Positions 22,785 through 32,556 of a DNA stretch of 64,000 nucleotides are shown here, piece by piece (positions within the stretch are counted from its first letter, which is position 1; each line of letters starts with the position of its first letter). The stretch is from Branchinecta lynchi. Taxonomy: Eukaryota > Arthropoda > Branchiopoda > Anostraca > Branchinectidae. Below the pieces are notes generated by a model, which worked only from the letters and a program-made list of their open reading frames with translations, did not search any database and was not told the origin of the DNA. Location: assembly GCA_023053575.1 (NCBI GenBank), contig JAKZAP010000022.1, forward strand, positions 15,728,518-15,792,517, written 5' to 3'. A program made the translations under genes and the position numbers.

Positions 22785-23195
22785 AAGTCAGTAAAAGTTT
22801 TAATGAGAATCATTCTGGGTGATCATAATATTACATACGAAGAGGCTCTCATTAAACTTGACATTCTTAAATTATCTGTACGTAGAAATACTCTTTCAAA
22901 CAAATTTGGAGCTAAGATAACCTGTTGTCCCCAGATCGCCAATCTATTCCCCCCTCCCCTCCCGTCTTCCGTGCGCCGGTCCGAGAGGAATACTGGCAAT
23001 CAGTTTTCTCCATATCCCGCTAATTCTTCTACCCAATTTTTACGTAGTTTTATCCCATCCTTTATTTCTGGTAATTTCTTGTAAGTGTATTAGTTAATTT
23101 GTTTCTTGTGTGTCTGTGTATTTTGTAAATTTGTATTTCTCTTCTAGCTTTTAGCTTTTAGCTATTCGGATTAAACTTGTTTGATTGAAAAAATC
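22785..23195 (+). pseudogene. CR1/L2-like retrotransposon 3' end
   Basis: Short ORF MRIILGDHNITYEEALIKL, then RRNTLSNKFGAKI and FLRSFIPSFIS, matching the CR1/L2 RT C-terminal pattern. The 3' UTR ends in TAGCTATTCGGATTAAACTTG plus a TTTGATTG tail. The same tail is found at 32697-32759. Confidence 0.65.
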
Positions 23196-23309
23196 CTCAA
23201 AAAAACGTATTGGCTAGTGATGCCTCTGCTGGTAATATTAGACTTTTGGCAATCAAAAATGAGTGAGGCAATATTTTGAAACTACAAACTAAACCGATTT
23301 TGGTACCTT

Positions 23310-23795
23310 AACGTACCCCTTGCAAAGGTTTCGCGTACCACCGGTTGGGAACCACATCCTTAAAGCGCTAGTATGCCAACTTTCTACCAAGTTTGGTGAA
23401 CAACTACTGGAAGACCCTAACCATCGCACATCCTTCCCCCTCCCCACATTCCCGACCGCATTAGGGCACAGAGAATGGCAGCACAACCAGTTCCTAAGCT
23501 CCAACCCATTCGGGCAATTCATGCGCGGTACGAAAGAAGTGTTGTCCCCTCCTTTGTGAGTTTTTTCAACGCGAAATTTTAAATTCTTTTCCTCTTTTTT
23601 ATATTAATTATTGAATTTTTAGCGTTTTAATTTGTTGCAATCCTTGTTCTTGTGCAATTATTGAATATTTGACTATGTTAAAAGCGCAATTGTATATAGT
23701 TATGTTTGACAAGATAACAAATATTCGGTTTTTTGTTAATACCGTAAGGAATGTTTTATCGAATAATAAAGATTGATTGATTGATTGATTGTTTG
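23310..23795 (+). pseudogene. CR1/L2-like retrotransposon 3' end with TTGA-repeat tail
   Basis: Peptide KALVCQLSTKFGEQLLEDPN, then KEVLSPPL in one frame and a terminal FVSFFNAKF in another. The 3' UTR ends AATAATAAAGATTG with (ATTG)n at about 23768-23790. Confidence 0.5.
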
Positions 23796-23829
23796 ACTGC
23801 ATTGGACGGATCCACCATTTGAGTTCTAT

Positions 23830-23885
23830 TCGAGCGTTTTTTCGAACCTTCTTAATTGGCAAGGGTCCTCTTCGGGCTCAAGCCA
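23830..23885 (-). mobile_element. Decayed hammerhead-family fragment
   Basis: Minus-strand CCGAAGA (U-to-C damage in the core), helix II with an inserted TTAA, GAAA, and a retained helix I (TTGAGC with GCTCGAA). Confidence 0.45.
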
Positions 23886-24062
23886 AAGAAACGAACCTAT
23901 CATGAAATGAATAAAGAGTCTAGCAATTTTAAGTATCTATATGTCAGTTTGTTTATCACCTCTCTTTTCTTTCCAGGTAAGATGAACACTTACAGATACT
24001 TACAGTTGCTTGACTCCATAATTACTTTATCGCGAACTCGGTTTTCCTGGCTCAAGCCTTAA

Positions 24063-24473
24063 AATACACCTGAACAATGAAACCATATTTGAACACACCA
24101 CGGAGAAACATGGCAGCGGAGAGCATTCTTCTCCTGAGCGTGACGTTTTCAAAATAGAGATGTTCGTTTCTGGAGGTTTGCACATGCATACTCCAAGAAA
24201 AAAAGCGCAATTCATTCGAATCTTGTACAGCGCTGGCCGGATATCTATACGTTTCGGCTTAACTGGTTAAAAAATATTCCAGAAGAAGGGTTGACTGGAG
24301 ACATTTGTTCATTTCTAAAATTGTTCGGTACTGAAATAAGGACAGATGCAAAAAGGAGCAAAAATCATAGCTTGGAAACACTATTTCGTATTTGGACTGG
24401 GTTTTCTGCAGGCAATGTTAACGGAAGTCATACAGATAGGTATGATACTTGGTACTCTTCATTCAGGTGTCCT
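24063..24473 (+). mobile_element. TTAA-target MITE, family 1 (CCTGAAC type), two-ended copy
   Basis: 411 bp flanked by TTAA on both sides (24059-24062, 24474-24477). Ends (AAT)ACACCTGAAC and TTCAGGTGTCCT. Other copies: 53320-53761 (two-ended, diverged flanks) and 60411-60750 (right-truncated). A TTAA target is seen in piggyBac and Kolobok superfamilies. Confidence 0.68.
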
Positions 24474-24730
24474 TTAAAGGGACTGTTACGAAGAAGAGCC
24501 GAAGCACCGCTCAAACAATCAGCTGATAGATCCGTTTATTTTTTTATTTTATTTCTTTTAATCTATTAAAACGGCCAACTTGGGCCATACTAAACAACTA
24601 ACAATAAATATTTACAACTAACAATGGGGGTAGGCAAAAAGTCAACAAAGTCAAACATGTCTAGGCTAATAGAAGTACAATCTCGTCGTTTCGACGTTGC
24701 TGGCCAGTAAGACACCGTGAATTTTAATAT

Positions 24731-25146
24731 AGGCGTAGTCTCGCCGTTCCCCGAAGACTGAACTTGAGGATTCCCCGCTTTTTTGTTAGTCCCGGGGACT
24801 CACTCCCCGTATTCTCGCAAGTCCCCACAGACGGGGAAGGCTCCGATTATCTTCACCATCATCAAAAAGGGACTCCCTTTCAGATTCGGGGTGGAATCAA
24901 TTTTTGTTGTTGTTGGTGCAATGCCAAATAAAATAAAAACAATCACAATAAGCAAAAACCAAAAATAAATGGATCCAGACTAATTTCGTCAACTGCATAT
25001 TTTTTTTTCGAACAAAATCTATTTTGGAAGCATTCCTCGTGTTCTTGCTGTTTTGAGTAAGCGGAGTCCGCGTGGAGTGACTCCCTCTATCCTCGCCGCT
25101 CCCTTCGATTCGCCGAGGAGTCTCGGGGAACGGCAAGAATCAGCCT
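24731..25146 (+). mobile_element. Diverged copy of the AGGCGTA MITE
   Basis: Collinear with 57599-58005 over about 410 bp; flanks no longer match. Confidence 0.7.
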
Positions 25147-25159
25147 CAGCTATTTACTT

Positions 25160-25405
25160 TTGTTATAAGTAGTGAACTGAAAGACAAAAATGCTCCTCAG
25201 CCGGGATTTGAACCCAGGACCCTCTGCTTACAAGGCGGGCGCTCTACCAACTGAGCTACCGAGGGGCATGTGTTCGCAAACCACTAAAATAGTCTGGTAG
25301 AAGCCGGCCATCCCGGCCGAAGGCAAATTCATCTAACCAGTTCACATCCCATGTTTATTGGTCACGGTACAAGTCCCTTGTGTAAAGTGCCAGATATGTA
25401 TTATT
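25160..25405 (-). mobile_element. tRNA-Thr-containing repeat, copy 2
   Basis: The tRNA-like head at 25191-25267 (minus) has canonical A box TAGCTCAGTTGG and B box GGTTCAAATCC. The anticodon stem has two mismatches. The other end is GGTCACGGTACAAGTCCCTT at about 25357-25380. It lies close to the donor of rabphilin exon 25412-25749. Confidence 0.6.
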
Positions 25406-25411
25406 ACTTAC

Positions 25412-25749
25412 TTTTTCTTTTTGTCCGAGCCATTACTGGCCAAGCTCTCGAAGCTCTTCGCAATCGTGCTCGAATACGAATGATTTGACTCCGAATCCTG
25501 ACTTTTCCCGAGCGATGAATTCCTCCGAGAGAAGAGCGCCCTCGACCGGGCCAAGATCGAACTTTTTTTCACGTCCCTCCCCTTTTCTTCAGTCTCAAGG
25601 TTGATTGGTCCGTTGCTAACGTGGATAACCATGTCTTCTTCGTTAGATGAGGTGACTGTGACAACGCTTACGTCCGGTTGATTTTGGGGTGATGTCCACT
25701 GTTTTTCGGCGGGCTCGCGGATTGATGATTGCTGGGCCTTACGAAGATC
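25412..25749 (-). CDS. RPH3A: Rabphilin large linker exon
   Basis: 338 bp: 112 codons plus two bases, entering in phase 0 and leaving in phase 2. Acceptor AGTATTTTCAG, donor GTAAGT. The peptide starts DLRKAQQSSIREPAEKQW. It contains an arginine/serine stretch (ARSRALFSRRNSS) and ends in a lysine-rich SDKKKK. No known domain is seen; it looks like the disordered pre-C2 linker. A dispersed repeat (25755-25945) touches its acceptor, so the repeat appears to supply the polypyrimidine region. Confidence 0.84.
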
Positions 25750-25754
25750 CTGAA

Positions 25755-25945
25755 AATACTCTATATGAAGTCCAAAACACGCCAGTCCTCCTCAGGAAGA
25801 AGGAGTAAACGTGTCCGTAACGACTCAGACTTAATGACTCAAATCCTATCACGGCGATCTTTCGGAGCGGCTGTGACACCGTTTCTTCATTGCTTCTGCA
25901 GGTATCCGGAGATTCTGCATCGGCAGGGAGAGATCATCAAGAGTA
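25755..25945 (-). repeat. Dispersed repeat touching the acceptor of rabphilin exon 25412-25749
   Basis: About 180 bp collinear with 21215-21400 on the opposite strand. Both contain GGAGATTCTGCATCGG, AAACGTGTCCGTRACGACTC-like and CCAAAACACGCCAG blocks. Both end in a TATAGAGTATT...TTCAG sequence, which is the splice acceptor at 25750-25752. Confidence 0.65.
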
Positions 25946-26109
25946 TATAAGCTAATTTAAGTTGTTTCAAAACCGGGCTCCGGGAAACTTCGTTCTACTT
26001 TTGCTGAAGGCCAGATTTCACCTCTCAGATTCCCAGATGTCCTGGGCTCCCGAACAGTAAAACCAACCCTTCCAGATTTTCATGAAAATGATGGCAGTTC
26101 ATTTTGCTC

Positions 26110-26301
26110 TTCTTAAATTTAATCGAAAAGGCCTGTGATAGGCCCATGTCCTGTTTTCGCTACAAGTCAACGGATCTTGGAAAAGGCTTAAAACAGCCAA
26201 AACCGTGGGTTATTTGTAGAAAGCAGAGCATAGTCTTAAAGTCTTCACATTTCTTAAAATACTGCAAGTTGAAGAGTAAATAGTGAGAGGGGTCCTTTAA
26301 G
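26110..26301 (-). mobile_element. TTAA-family 2 fragment
   Basis: CGGATCTTGGAAAAGGCTTA, AACCGTGGGTTATTTG and GAGAGGGGTCCT followed by TTAA. Confidence 0.55.
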
Positions 26302-26992
26302 TGAAAGGAATTCAGACCCTAAGCTCGGAAATCTCGCACATTTGAACCGCGCTTTTCTATTTCATAATTTGATCCAAACTCTGATGCACCTGGGACCCAC
26401 GGTTAGCACGTGCATGATTTTATTTTTCGATTTATTTTTACCTATGTATATGGCTCTGGCTGAAAAAATAAATAAATAATCTTTCCTTTGGCGAATGTTC
26501 CGTCGTCAAGGGGGCTAATTTGATTTCCTGGAGACTTGCAAAGGCTCGCTGGGGGGGGGGGGGGGAGGGTGTTTCTCTCGACGTCTGCATTAATTTTTTA
26601 TTGTATATTAATGATTATACTTTTGATCCGTCAAAAAGCACAAGGCATATCGGAGCAAAAGAAATAAAATAAAAGGAGAAAAATAGCATACTGTAAGAAG
26701 AAACAAATAAATTACATGTTGAAATAAACATTGGATCATGGGTTGTTTACTTCAATCCTTGTGCTTTGTGTTGATTCTTTTAACCAGTCAGTGTCAAACG
26801 GCGAAGTCACAAGCCCCTTACAATTTAGAAATGGTCGGATTGATTTCGACTAAGTTTCCAGTTTAACTGAAAAGCCAATGTGATTTTTTTGTACCTTACA
26901 TTTGAGTACTGAATTATTTTAACTATGTTTATGGATTCTTATTTTCCCGAACGACGAGTTATCAGCCGACATTGCTGACATATCGTTTTAGG

Positions 26993-27351
26993 CAGAGCAA
27001 AATAACAGTAGGGAGTAGCGCCAAGACCTATGCTTTCCAAGCTTCACAATTCGGCCATACTTGTAGCGCCGCCCACTACGCTTGTGGCATTTAAAGCCGA
27101 GACAAACTTGTAGGTTTAGAAATTTCTAGTAAAGCTAAGATGCGGTATACGCACATCGAAGAAACAGGGGAGCTTGTATCTTTCTTTTGCAGTGTTCAGA
27201 ATTTTAAGTTATTGGAGCCAGCGCTGGTGCACGACTGATTGAGTTACAGTAGGGACGCTCCCTATCACTGGTGATGCTAGTGTCGCTGCTATTCGAGTGT
27301 GTGTAACTTTTTTCAAGTCTTGGCGTTACTCCCTAGTGTTATTTTGCTCTG
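26993..27351 (+). mobile_element. hAT-type non-autonomous element with 8-bp target duplication
   Basis: 359 bp. Terminal inverted repeats of about 35 bp start CAGAGCAAAATAAC, with AGTAGCGCCAAGAC inward. GTTTTAGG is duplicated exactly at 26985-26992 and 27352-27359. There is no transposase ORF. A related half-copy is at about 7475-7625. Confidence 0.88.
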
Positions 27352-27473
27352 GTTTTAGGCATTTTTTGAATATATGTTTCAAAGTCAGCTTGGGCTCAAG
27401 GAATATTTTGTTGCCAATAAAAGGTATTCTTCTTTACCCATTACTTGTAAGGTTTGTACAGGCTTGGTTTATA

Positions 27474-27721
27474 GATGTTCCTTCAGCCCAAGCTGACTGC
27501 GAATCATATTTGACGGTGCAAAAGGGATAAGTCAGCTACATTTTATTCGAGCTATGTTTCGGCCCTTCTTGGCAAGGGTCCTCTTCAGGCCAAGCTTGGA
27601 AAAAAAAACTTGGAAAATAAAGTTTATTTTACACCTTGAGCCTGAAGAGGACCCGTGCCAAGAAGGGCCGAAATACAGCTCGAATAAAATGTAGCTGACT
27701 TATCCGTTTTGCACCGTCAAA
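27474..27721 (+). mobile_element. Hammerhead-bearing foldback element, full copy with 11-bp target duplication
   Basis: Same family as 30106-30359. It begins GATGTTCCTTCAGCCC and ends GCACCGTCAAA. It is flanked by CTTGGTTTATA at 27463-27473 and 27722-27732. The arms are antisense and sense CTGAAGA modules around a short AT-rich centre. A further family end lies just upstream at about 27376-27410. Confidence 0.72.
27545..27593 (-). ncRNA. Candidate hammerhead ribozyme, CTGAAGA subtype (minus-strand arm)
   Basis: On the minus strand: GGC, CTGAAGA (27588-27582), a 21-nt helix II hairpin, GAAA (27560-27557), CAT, predicted cleavage A (27553), then GCTCGAA. Core nucleotides are intact; helix I is weak here (C-G, G-C, G-U). 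The plus-strand partner arm (27638-27681) has a better helix I (GAGC/GCTC) but reads C where U16.1 is needed. Confidence 0.5.
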
Positions 27722-27734
27722 CTTGGTTTATATA

Positions 27735-28449
27735 GGACTGGCTTGGTCTTTTGGAACCTCTAATGGGATGGCGTCTAGTACGCCAGTTAGGCTAAAGACC
27801 TCGCAGTGACGTCCAGTGGTGTTACCGTCCTTGGTGACCCTAGGTCTTCACAGGGGATCCTGAAATTTAAGCTGATTCCAGGCTAACGGAAGATCTCACG
27901 AGAGCGATGGGGCAGGATGACGGAGAGTGCCCAACAGAGAAGTCAATATTTTCTCCAGAGAGCCGGTTACATCTTGAACTCATTAAAAGACCCCTCTTGC
28001 TTATTCTGCCATTTATAGTATAACCTAGCTCCCTTTTGGAAGCATAAGCTTCTAAAATTCCCACCTTTCTCCATTGCTTCGTTGTGTTCCTACGAATTTT
28101 TAGCGCTTCTTGGCTCTGCCAAGTTTTGCCCGCCAGACAATGCGAAGTTTGCCGGAATCTTAAATATCCAACTAACGACTCTTTCACATATTAGGATATA
28201 ATAATCTTCTCTTTTTGGCTTCTTTTATTTGCTTATTTTTACAACTTTTTAACCACGGCGTCTTCAGTTTTCAAACGTTTTGCGCTCAGCCGCCGCATCG
28301 GAGAGCAGGAAGGCTGGATAGAGTCGACAACCTCTAACATGAAAATCGATAATTTTAGGTGGGAAGTAATGGTGTTTTTGAAAGTCGTTTTTTCTGGTCT
28401 GTTTCGGAGGCAAAAGATCATTTCACCCATCACAGATCACCCAGGAACA
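27735..28449. other. Unassigned intron sequence
   Basis: The minus frame at 27867-28187 carries no known motif, and no repeat partner is seen in this window. Confidence 0.4.
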
Positions 28450-28985
28450 GTCGGATTTGCTTGAGAGGATACAGTATAGAGCGTTGCTCGTTACATCTAA
28501 AGCTCCAAAAGTCCCATACATTCAGCTCCTAAAGCAATTTAAGTTAGATACCCTTTCATGCCGCCGACTTCAACTTTGTATGAAGTTCGGTACATCTACA
28601 GTCCAAAACCCATTTCACCGTGATATACTCCCCCCTGATTTTCTCCCCTCCCGAATTCGTCTTCCTCGTCAAGCTGCCGACCCTGTGCCTCGTTTAGAGC
28701 CGTTGGTAGCTTTGCGAACAAGGTATTCTCAGAGTTTCGTCCCCTCGTTTGTTCGTTTATATAACTAAGAGCGCTTTTGAATGTTAATTTTTAGGTTATT
28801 TGTATTTTATTAATCGTAGTCTAGCATGTTATTGACCATATTTATCATAAGACGTCGGTATAAATGTCGCAAAATTGTATATATTTGTAGATTGTTGTTA
28901 TGTTTAGACGTAAAAACAACCCATCGGCTTGTCCGTTATCTGTTTTTTAGATTATATTGAATTGAATTGTATTGAATTTCTAGTA
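28450..28985 (+). pseudogene. CR1/L2-like retrotransposon 3' end with TTGAA tail
   Basis: ORF 28457-28768: LERIQYRALLVTSKAPKVPY, LDTLSCRRLQLCMKFGTST, ending TRYSQSFVPSFVRLYN. This is a typical CR1/L2 terminus. The 3' UTR ends TATATTGAATTGAATTG. Confidence 0.75.
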
Positions 28986-28989
28986 AGAG

Positions 28990-30090
28990 TTGTGCATTAA
29001 AAATATAATCTTTTCTTTCCTCATTCAAAGAGCCGTCATTCGCGGAAACGCGCCGGGGTCGTCCTGGGCCCCCTTCCTGATCTTTACTTTAAGTTTTACC
29101 AAGAACAAATAAGAAGTAGAACCTCCGTCTCTCAATCTCTGCAATATCACCATGCCTAGTGGAATAGATTCTCGATGCCCTGCCCGATGCAAACAAGCCG
29201 AGGATAAGAGCTAGGCGGAACATGACAGTGATTGACCTCCACAAACACTTCATCGCAGTAGAGCCCCAGAAAAGAGAAGTCGAGAGTAAACAGACTATTG
29301 GCTGTATGACATTGTGACGTTACTTGTGGCACGCTACAGAAGGGGGTTATACGCGCCGGCTACGTCATTTTCCTGTCAAATGCGCAGCGGCTAAGAAAGT
29401 AGACGAGCCAACTCAAAGTTCAGCAAGTAGCGCCAGCTGTGATCAGTTTCGTGGGATTATCAATAGTCGGTTCAAGGGAGAAAAGACGGAGCTTCTATTA
29501 GCTTATTTATCTTTGGACTTACTTAAATTTAAAATTTAGACACAAAATAATTAAATCATATTTGAACTGAAGAATTCAAGATAGTTATCTCCAAAAGTAT
29601 TTTATATATTTAAATTTAGACACAAAATAATTGAGTCGCATTTTAACGAAAGACAAACAGTAGATTCAACATAAGTATCTCCAAAAGTATTTTATAACGA
29701 ATATATACATTACCAGTTTGCACCTCGTCAACTCGGTTTTGAGTTGAACTAGGACTATATATACAATAGTATATACTATAGTATTGTACATATTGTTGTA
29801 TATATATAATATATACAGGTCAGTTATACTACCTAGATATGACGTACATCGAGTAAGACAACGTGGGAGAGTTCGGGGGTGGGGGATTTCGTTGCTCGTT
29901 TAAGGGCCAAACTGGTCGAGGGATCAGGTCACACCCACAGATTTGCCATTTATAGATCTTTTAGAGCCGACGATCTCAATCGGACAGAACTTTCTAGACT
30001 TAAAGCATACGGCCAAGCAAGATAAGAAAAGAGCTATGTGAGCTTGCAGTCCTTGGTTTAGAGTAGCTTTTGCTGCAGCCCAAGTTACAA
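28990..30090. other. Intron sequence, AT-rich in part
   Basis: Holds the 29535-29700 direct repeat and an AT-rich palindromic patch at about 29755-29820. Otherwise unassigned. Confidence 0.45.
29535..29700. repeat. Two-unit direct repeat, AT-rich
   Basis: AAATTTAGACACAAAATAAT and ATCTCCAAAAGTATTTTATA each occur twice about 85-90 bp apart. Confidence 0.65.
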
Positions 30091-30105
30091 ATTAATTTAA
30101 ACTTT

Positions 30106-30359
30106 AAATATTCTCTGAGCCCAAGCTGACTTTGAAACATTTATTCAAACAATGTTTACAACGGATACGTCAGCTACGATTCTTCATCAGCGATATTTTG
30201 GCCCTTCTTGGCAAGGGTCCTCGTCAGATTACAGGTTTGTTTCCTTCCCCGAAGTTGAACCAGAGGATTGACAGCCTGACGAGGACCCTTGCCAAGAAGG
30301 GCCGAAATATCGCTGATGAAGAATCGTAGCTGACGTATCCGTTGTAAACATTGTTTGAA
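30106..30359 (+). mobile_element. Hammerhead-bearing foldback retroelement, full copy with 13-bp target duplication
   Basis: The element begins AAATATTCTCTGAGCCC and ends ACATTGTTTGAA. It is flanked by the direct repeat TAATTTAAACTTT (30093-30105 and 30360-30372). The body is a foldback: the left arm holds the antisense and the right arm the sense version of a CTGACGA ... GAAA module. There is no ORF and no poly(A) tail. Long, variable-length duplications point to target-primed reverse transcription rather than cut-and-paste. Penelope-like elements and retrozymes are the known retroelements that carry hammerheads. Confidence 0.75.
30270..30317 (+). ncRNA. Candidate minimal hammerhead ribozyme (intact core)
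   Basis: Order: helix I strand ACAGC; core box CTGACGA (30276-30282); helix II hairpin 30283-30303 (GG, bulged A, CCCTT, loop GCCAAG, AAGGG, CC); GAAA (30304-30307); TAT; C (30311) as the predicted cleavage nucleotide; then GCTG pairing back to CAGC. All catalytic-core positions (CUGANGA, GAA, A15.1, U16.1, H17) are present. Helix III would be only the self-complementary AUAU, so activity would need a dimer, as proposed for the short-helix-III hammerheads of Penelope-like elements. The cleavage prediction is inference. Confidence 0.65.
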
Positions 30360-30540
30360 TAATTTAAACTTTTCTTATCGTTATCCAATATATCGTTATC
30401 CAATGCTAGCGAGTGAATTGTACGAGCTATTAAGGAAATAAAAGATGTACATACAGAATAAACCAGCTATGGCTAAGTGGAAAAAGCACAGGGCGTGATC
30501 TAAACCTTTTCTTACTCTTCTTTTTCCTTTTTTTACTCTA

Positions 30541-30665
30541 AGTAAGTAAGTAAGTAATTTATTTGGGACCCACCATTTTTAAAAAGAGGAGTGAATCAAA
30601 GAAAAAAAATAATATGAAAGATAAATAACTTAACTTGACCTAACTTAAACCTTTCTTTAGTCTAT
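30541..30665 (-). mobile_element. 3' end fragment of the (TTAC)n-tailed element
   Basis: TAAGTAAGTAAGTAATTTAT followed by GGGACCCACCATTTTT matches the end of the 16555 and 51655 copies. Confidence 0.5.
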
Positions 30666-30734
30666 ATACTCTTTTCTGCATGCTTTGAGTTTGCGCTCCC
30701 GACAAATCGGGGTAATGTCCCCCTTGATTTTCTA

Positions 30735-31440
30735 CTTCCACGACTGAGGAAACAAGACCAAAGGTTTCGATGGGATCCCAAAAATCAAATATCTGATCCA
30801 GACAATTGCGAACGAACTATCTAATCAACTTCAAACTAAACTTTTGCTTTTAACAAATTTTACGGTTTTGGTCTGATTCCGGGCGAATAAGTTGTCCGGG
30901 TAGAAAATAATTTTCACATAAGTGTTCAACATGTCTTCTTACCCCTCAATCGAACATCTAATCAACTTCAAATAAAACTTTTACTTTTAACAAACTTTCC
31001 GGCTTTGGCCGGATTCCGGGCGAACTACTTGTCTGATGACAAAATGGTTTTCACCATCCTGTTCAGCTTGTCTTCTTACCCCATAACCGACTATCACATT
31101 ATGTGTTTACAAATAGTTCATTTGCCCCTTAATTTAAACCCCATCTATTCCAGCAATGTTTTCAACGGATACATCAGCTAAGATATAAATAAATGTTTCA
31201 AAGTCAGCTTGGGCTCAAAGAATATTTAAACCCCATCCCCACCCCTAAATGTAGGGCTACAGAGCCCGTCTACAAACTCGACCTTACTCTTGACCCAAAT
31301 AACCCTTCAACAAGTTTCATCAAAATATCTCATTCCCTTCGAGAGTTATAGTGCGCATAGACGGACAGACGGACGGACGGACAGACGGACAACTTTTTTG
31401 ATGTCATAGGTATCCCTGCACTTACGTTTTTGGATCCCAA
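30735..31440 (-). mobile_element. Repeat A, minus-strand copy
   Basis: Begins with GGTTTCGATGGGATCCC, has two to three core units (TTCCGGGCGAACTACTTGTC) and ends with GACGGACAGACGGACGGACG and GATGTCATAGGTATCCCT, the mirror of 12966. It is interrupted by a foldback fragment at 31143-31235. Confidence 0.62.
31143..31235 (-). mobile_element. End fragment of the hammerhead foldback family
   Basis: Contains CAACGGATACATCAGCT and ends GTCAGCTTGGGCTCAAAG, matching the reversed 5' end of the family. No ribozyme core. It is embedded in a Helentron-like repeat copy. Similar end fragments are seen near 37985-38040, 48470-48540, 49105-49200 and 59105-59160. Confidence 0.5.
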
Positions 31441-31444
31441 AAAG

Positions 31445-32550
31445 CATAAAATGATACTCGATGCCGTGTCACAACTATCCTAGGCTCCAAGTCGTATCGA
31501 AGAGATTAGTCGAACAAAGGGTATAAAATGGAGGTCGGAACTAAATGTCACAACGCAGACGAGAAACTGAATTTTCTTGCTATGTTTTATTTTCCTTGGG
31601 TAGCTGTGGAACCCCTTGGAAAACAGGGGAGGCCGATGACACCCCCCCCACTCTGCCACACCCAAAGGACACCTCTTTATTAGTATTGGAGTGTCTGTAG
31701 TAGATAGAAAAGTTTTAAAAGGACTCTCACAAAGTATATGTTATCTAGCAATTATATTTCATCAGTTTGATTTTTCTGATTAATTTTTGTTTGTGACTGT
31801 AGGAAGTTAAGACTACTGTCGCAGGTTTTTTTTTTAAATTAAAATCTCATATTGGTATTTGGATTGATGTTTGTTTAGTTGTTAATTATCTTGTCCTAAA
31901 ATTCTCGTGCTGATGTTGCTAGTTGTTTGTTTATTTTTATTTGTCACACCTTAGGCGAGGGTTTTATTAATATTTTTTACAAATCAATCTGGATTAACGA
32001 AGTCATTTCATCATGCCACTTTGTCTGTCGCTTTTATGCAATTTCAGGTTTTCTATAGTTGTCAAAAAAACTGTACCTTACCTTACCTGCTCGTTCATCA
32101 AACCTGACCCAACGCCACTTTTTCGCCTCCAAATCTCATTGCCTACGGCATGTTCTCCAAGACGATAGAAAGCTCAAACTTGGGCAAACTCAAACTAATC
32201 TCCAAAGCAAACTTTTTTTTACAACATAGCCTAGGGAAACACATGGAGGGGGATCTTAGCTTCCGGAAATAGGAGGGGAGAGTTTACGACAAAAGTCTGT
32301 CTGACCTTTCTAGAGTTGAAGAATTTCAATGAATTGAACGGCTTTCTTACTAATTTCAAACATGAAAGTGTTAAAAATGAATTTATAGATAAAATAAAAA
32401 ATGAAGTACACAGAAAAAAGGGGAATAGAAAAGATGGTAGGACTAAAATAAGTACGCCAGAACAACCCAGAGAGAAAGTGTATTTCAAAGGGATCAATGA
32501 AGAGGTCGACTGAGCCCATTTGAAGTATATTAAATAGCTGCGTTACTTAA
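31445..32550. other. Unassigned intron sequence
   Basis: Overlapping short frames at 32231-32519 on both strands; none shows splice support in the rabphilin phase chain. Confidence 0.4.
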
Positions 32551-32556
32551 TGTTAA

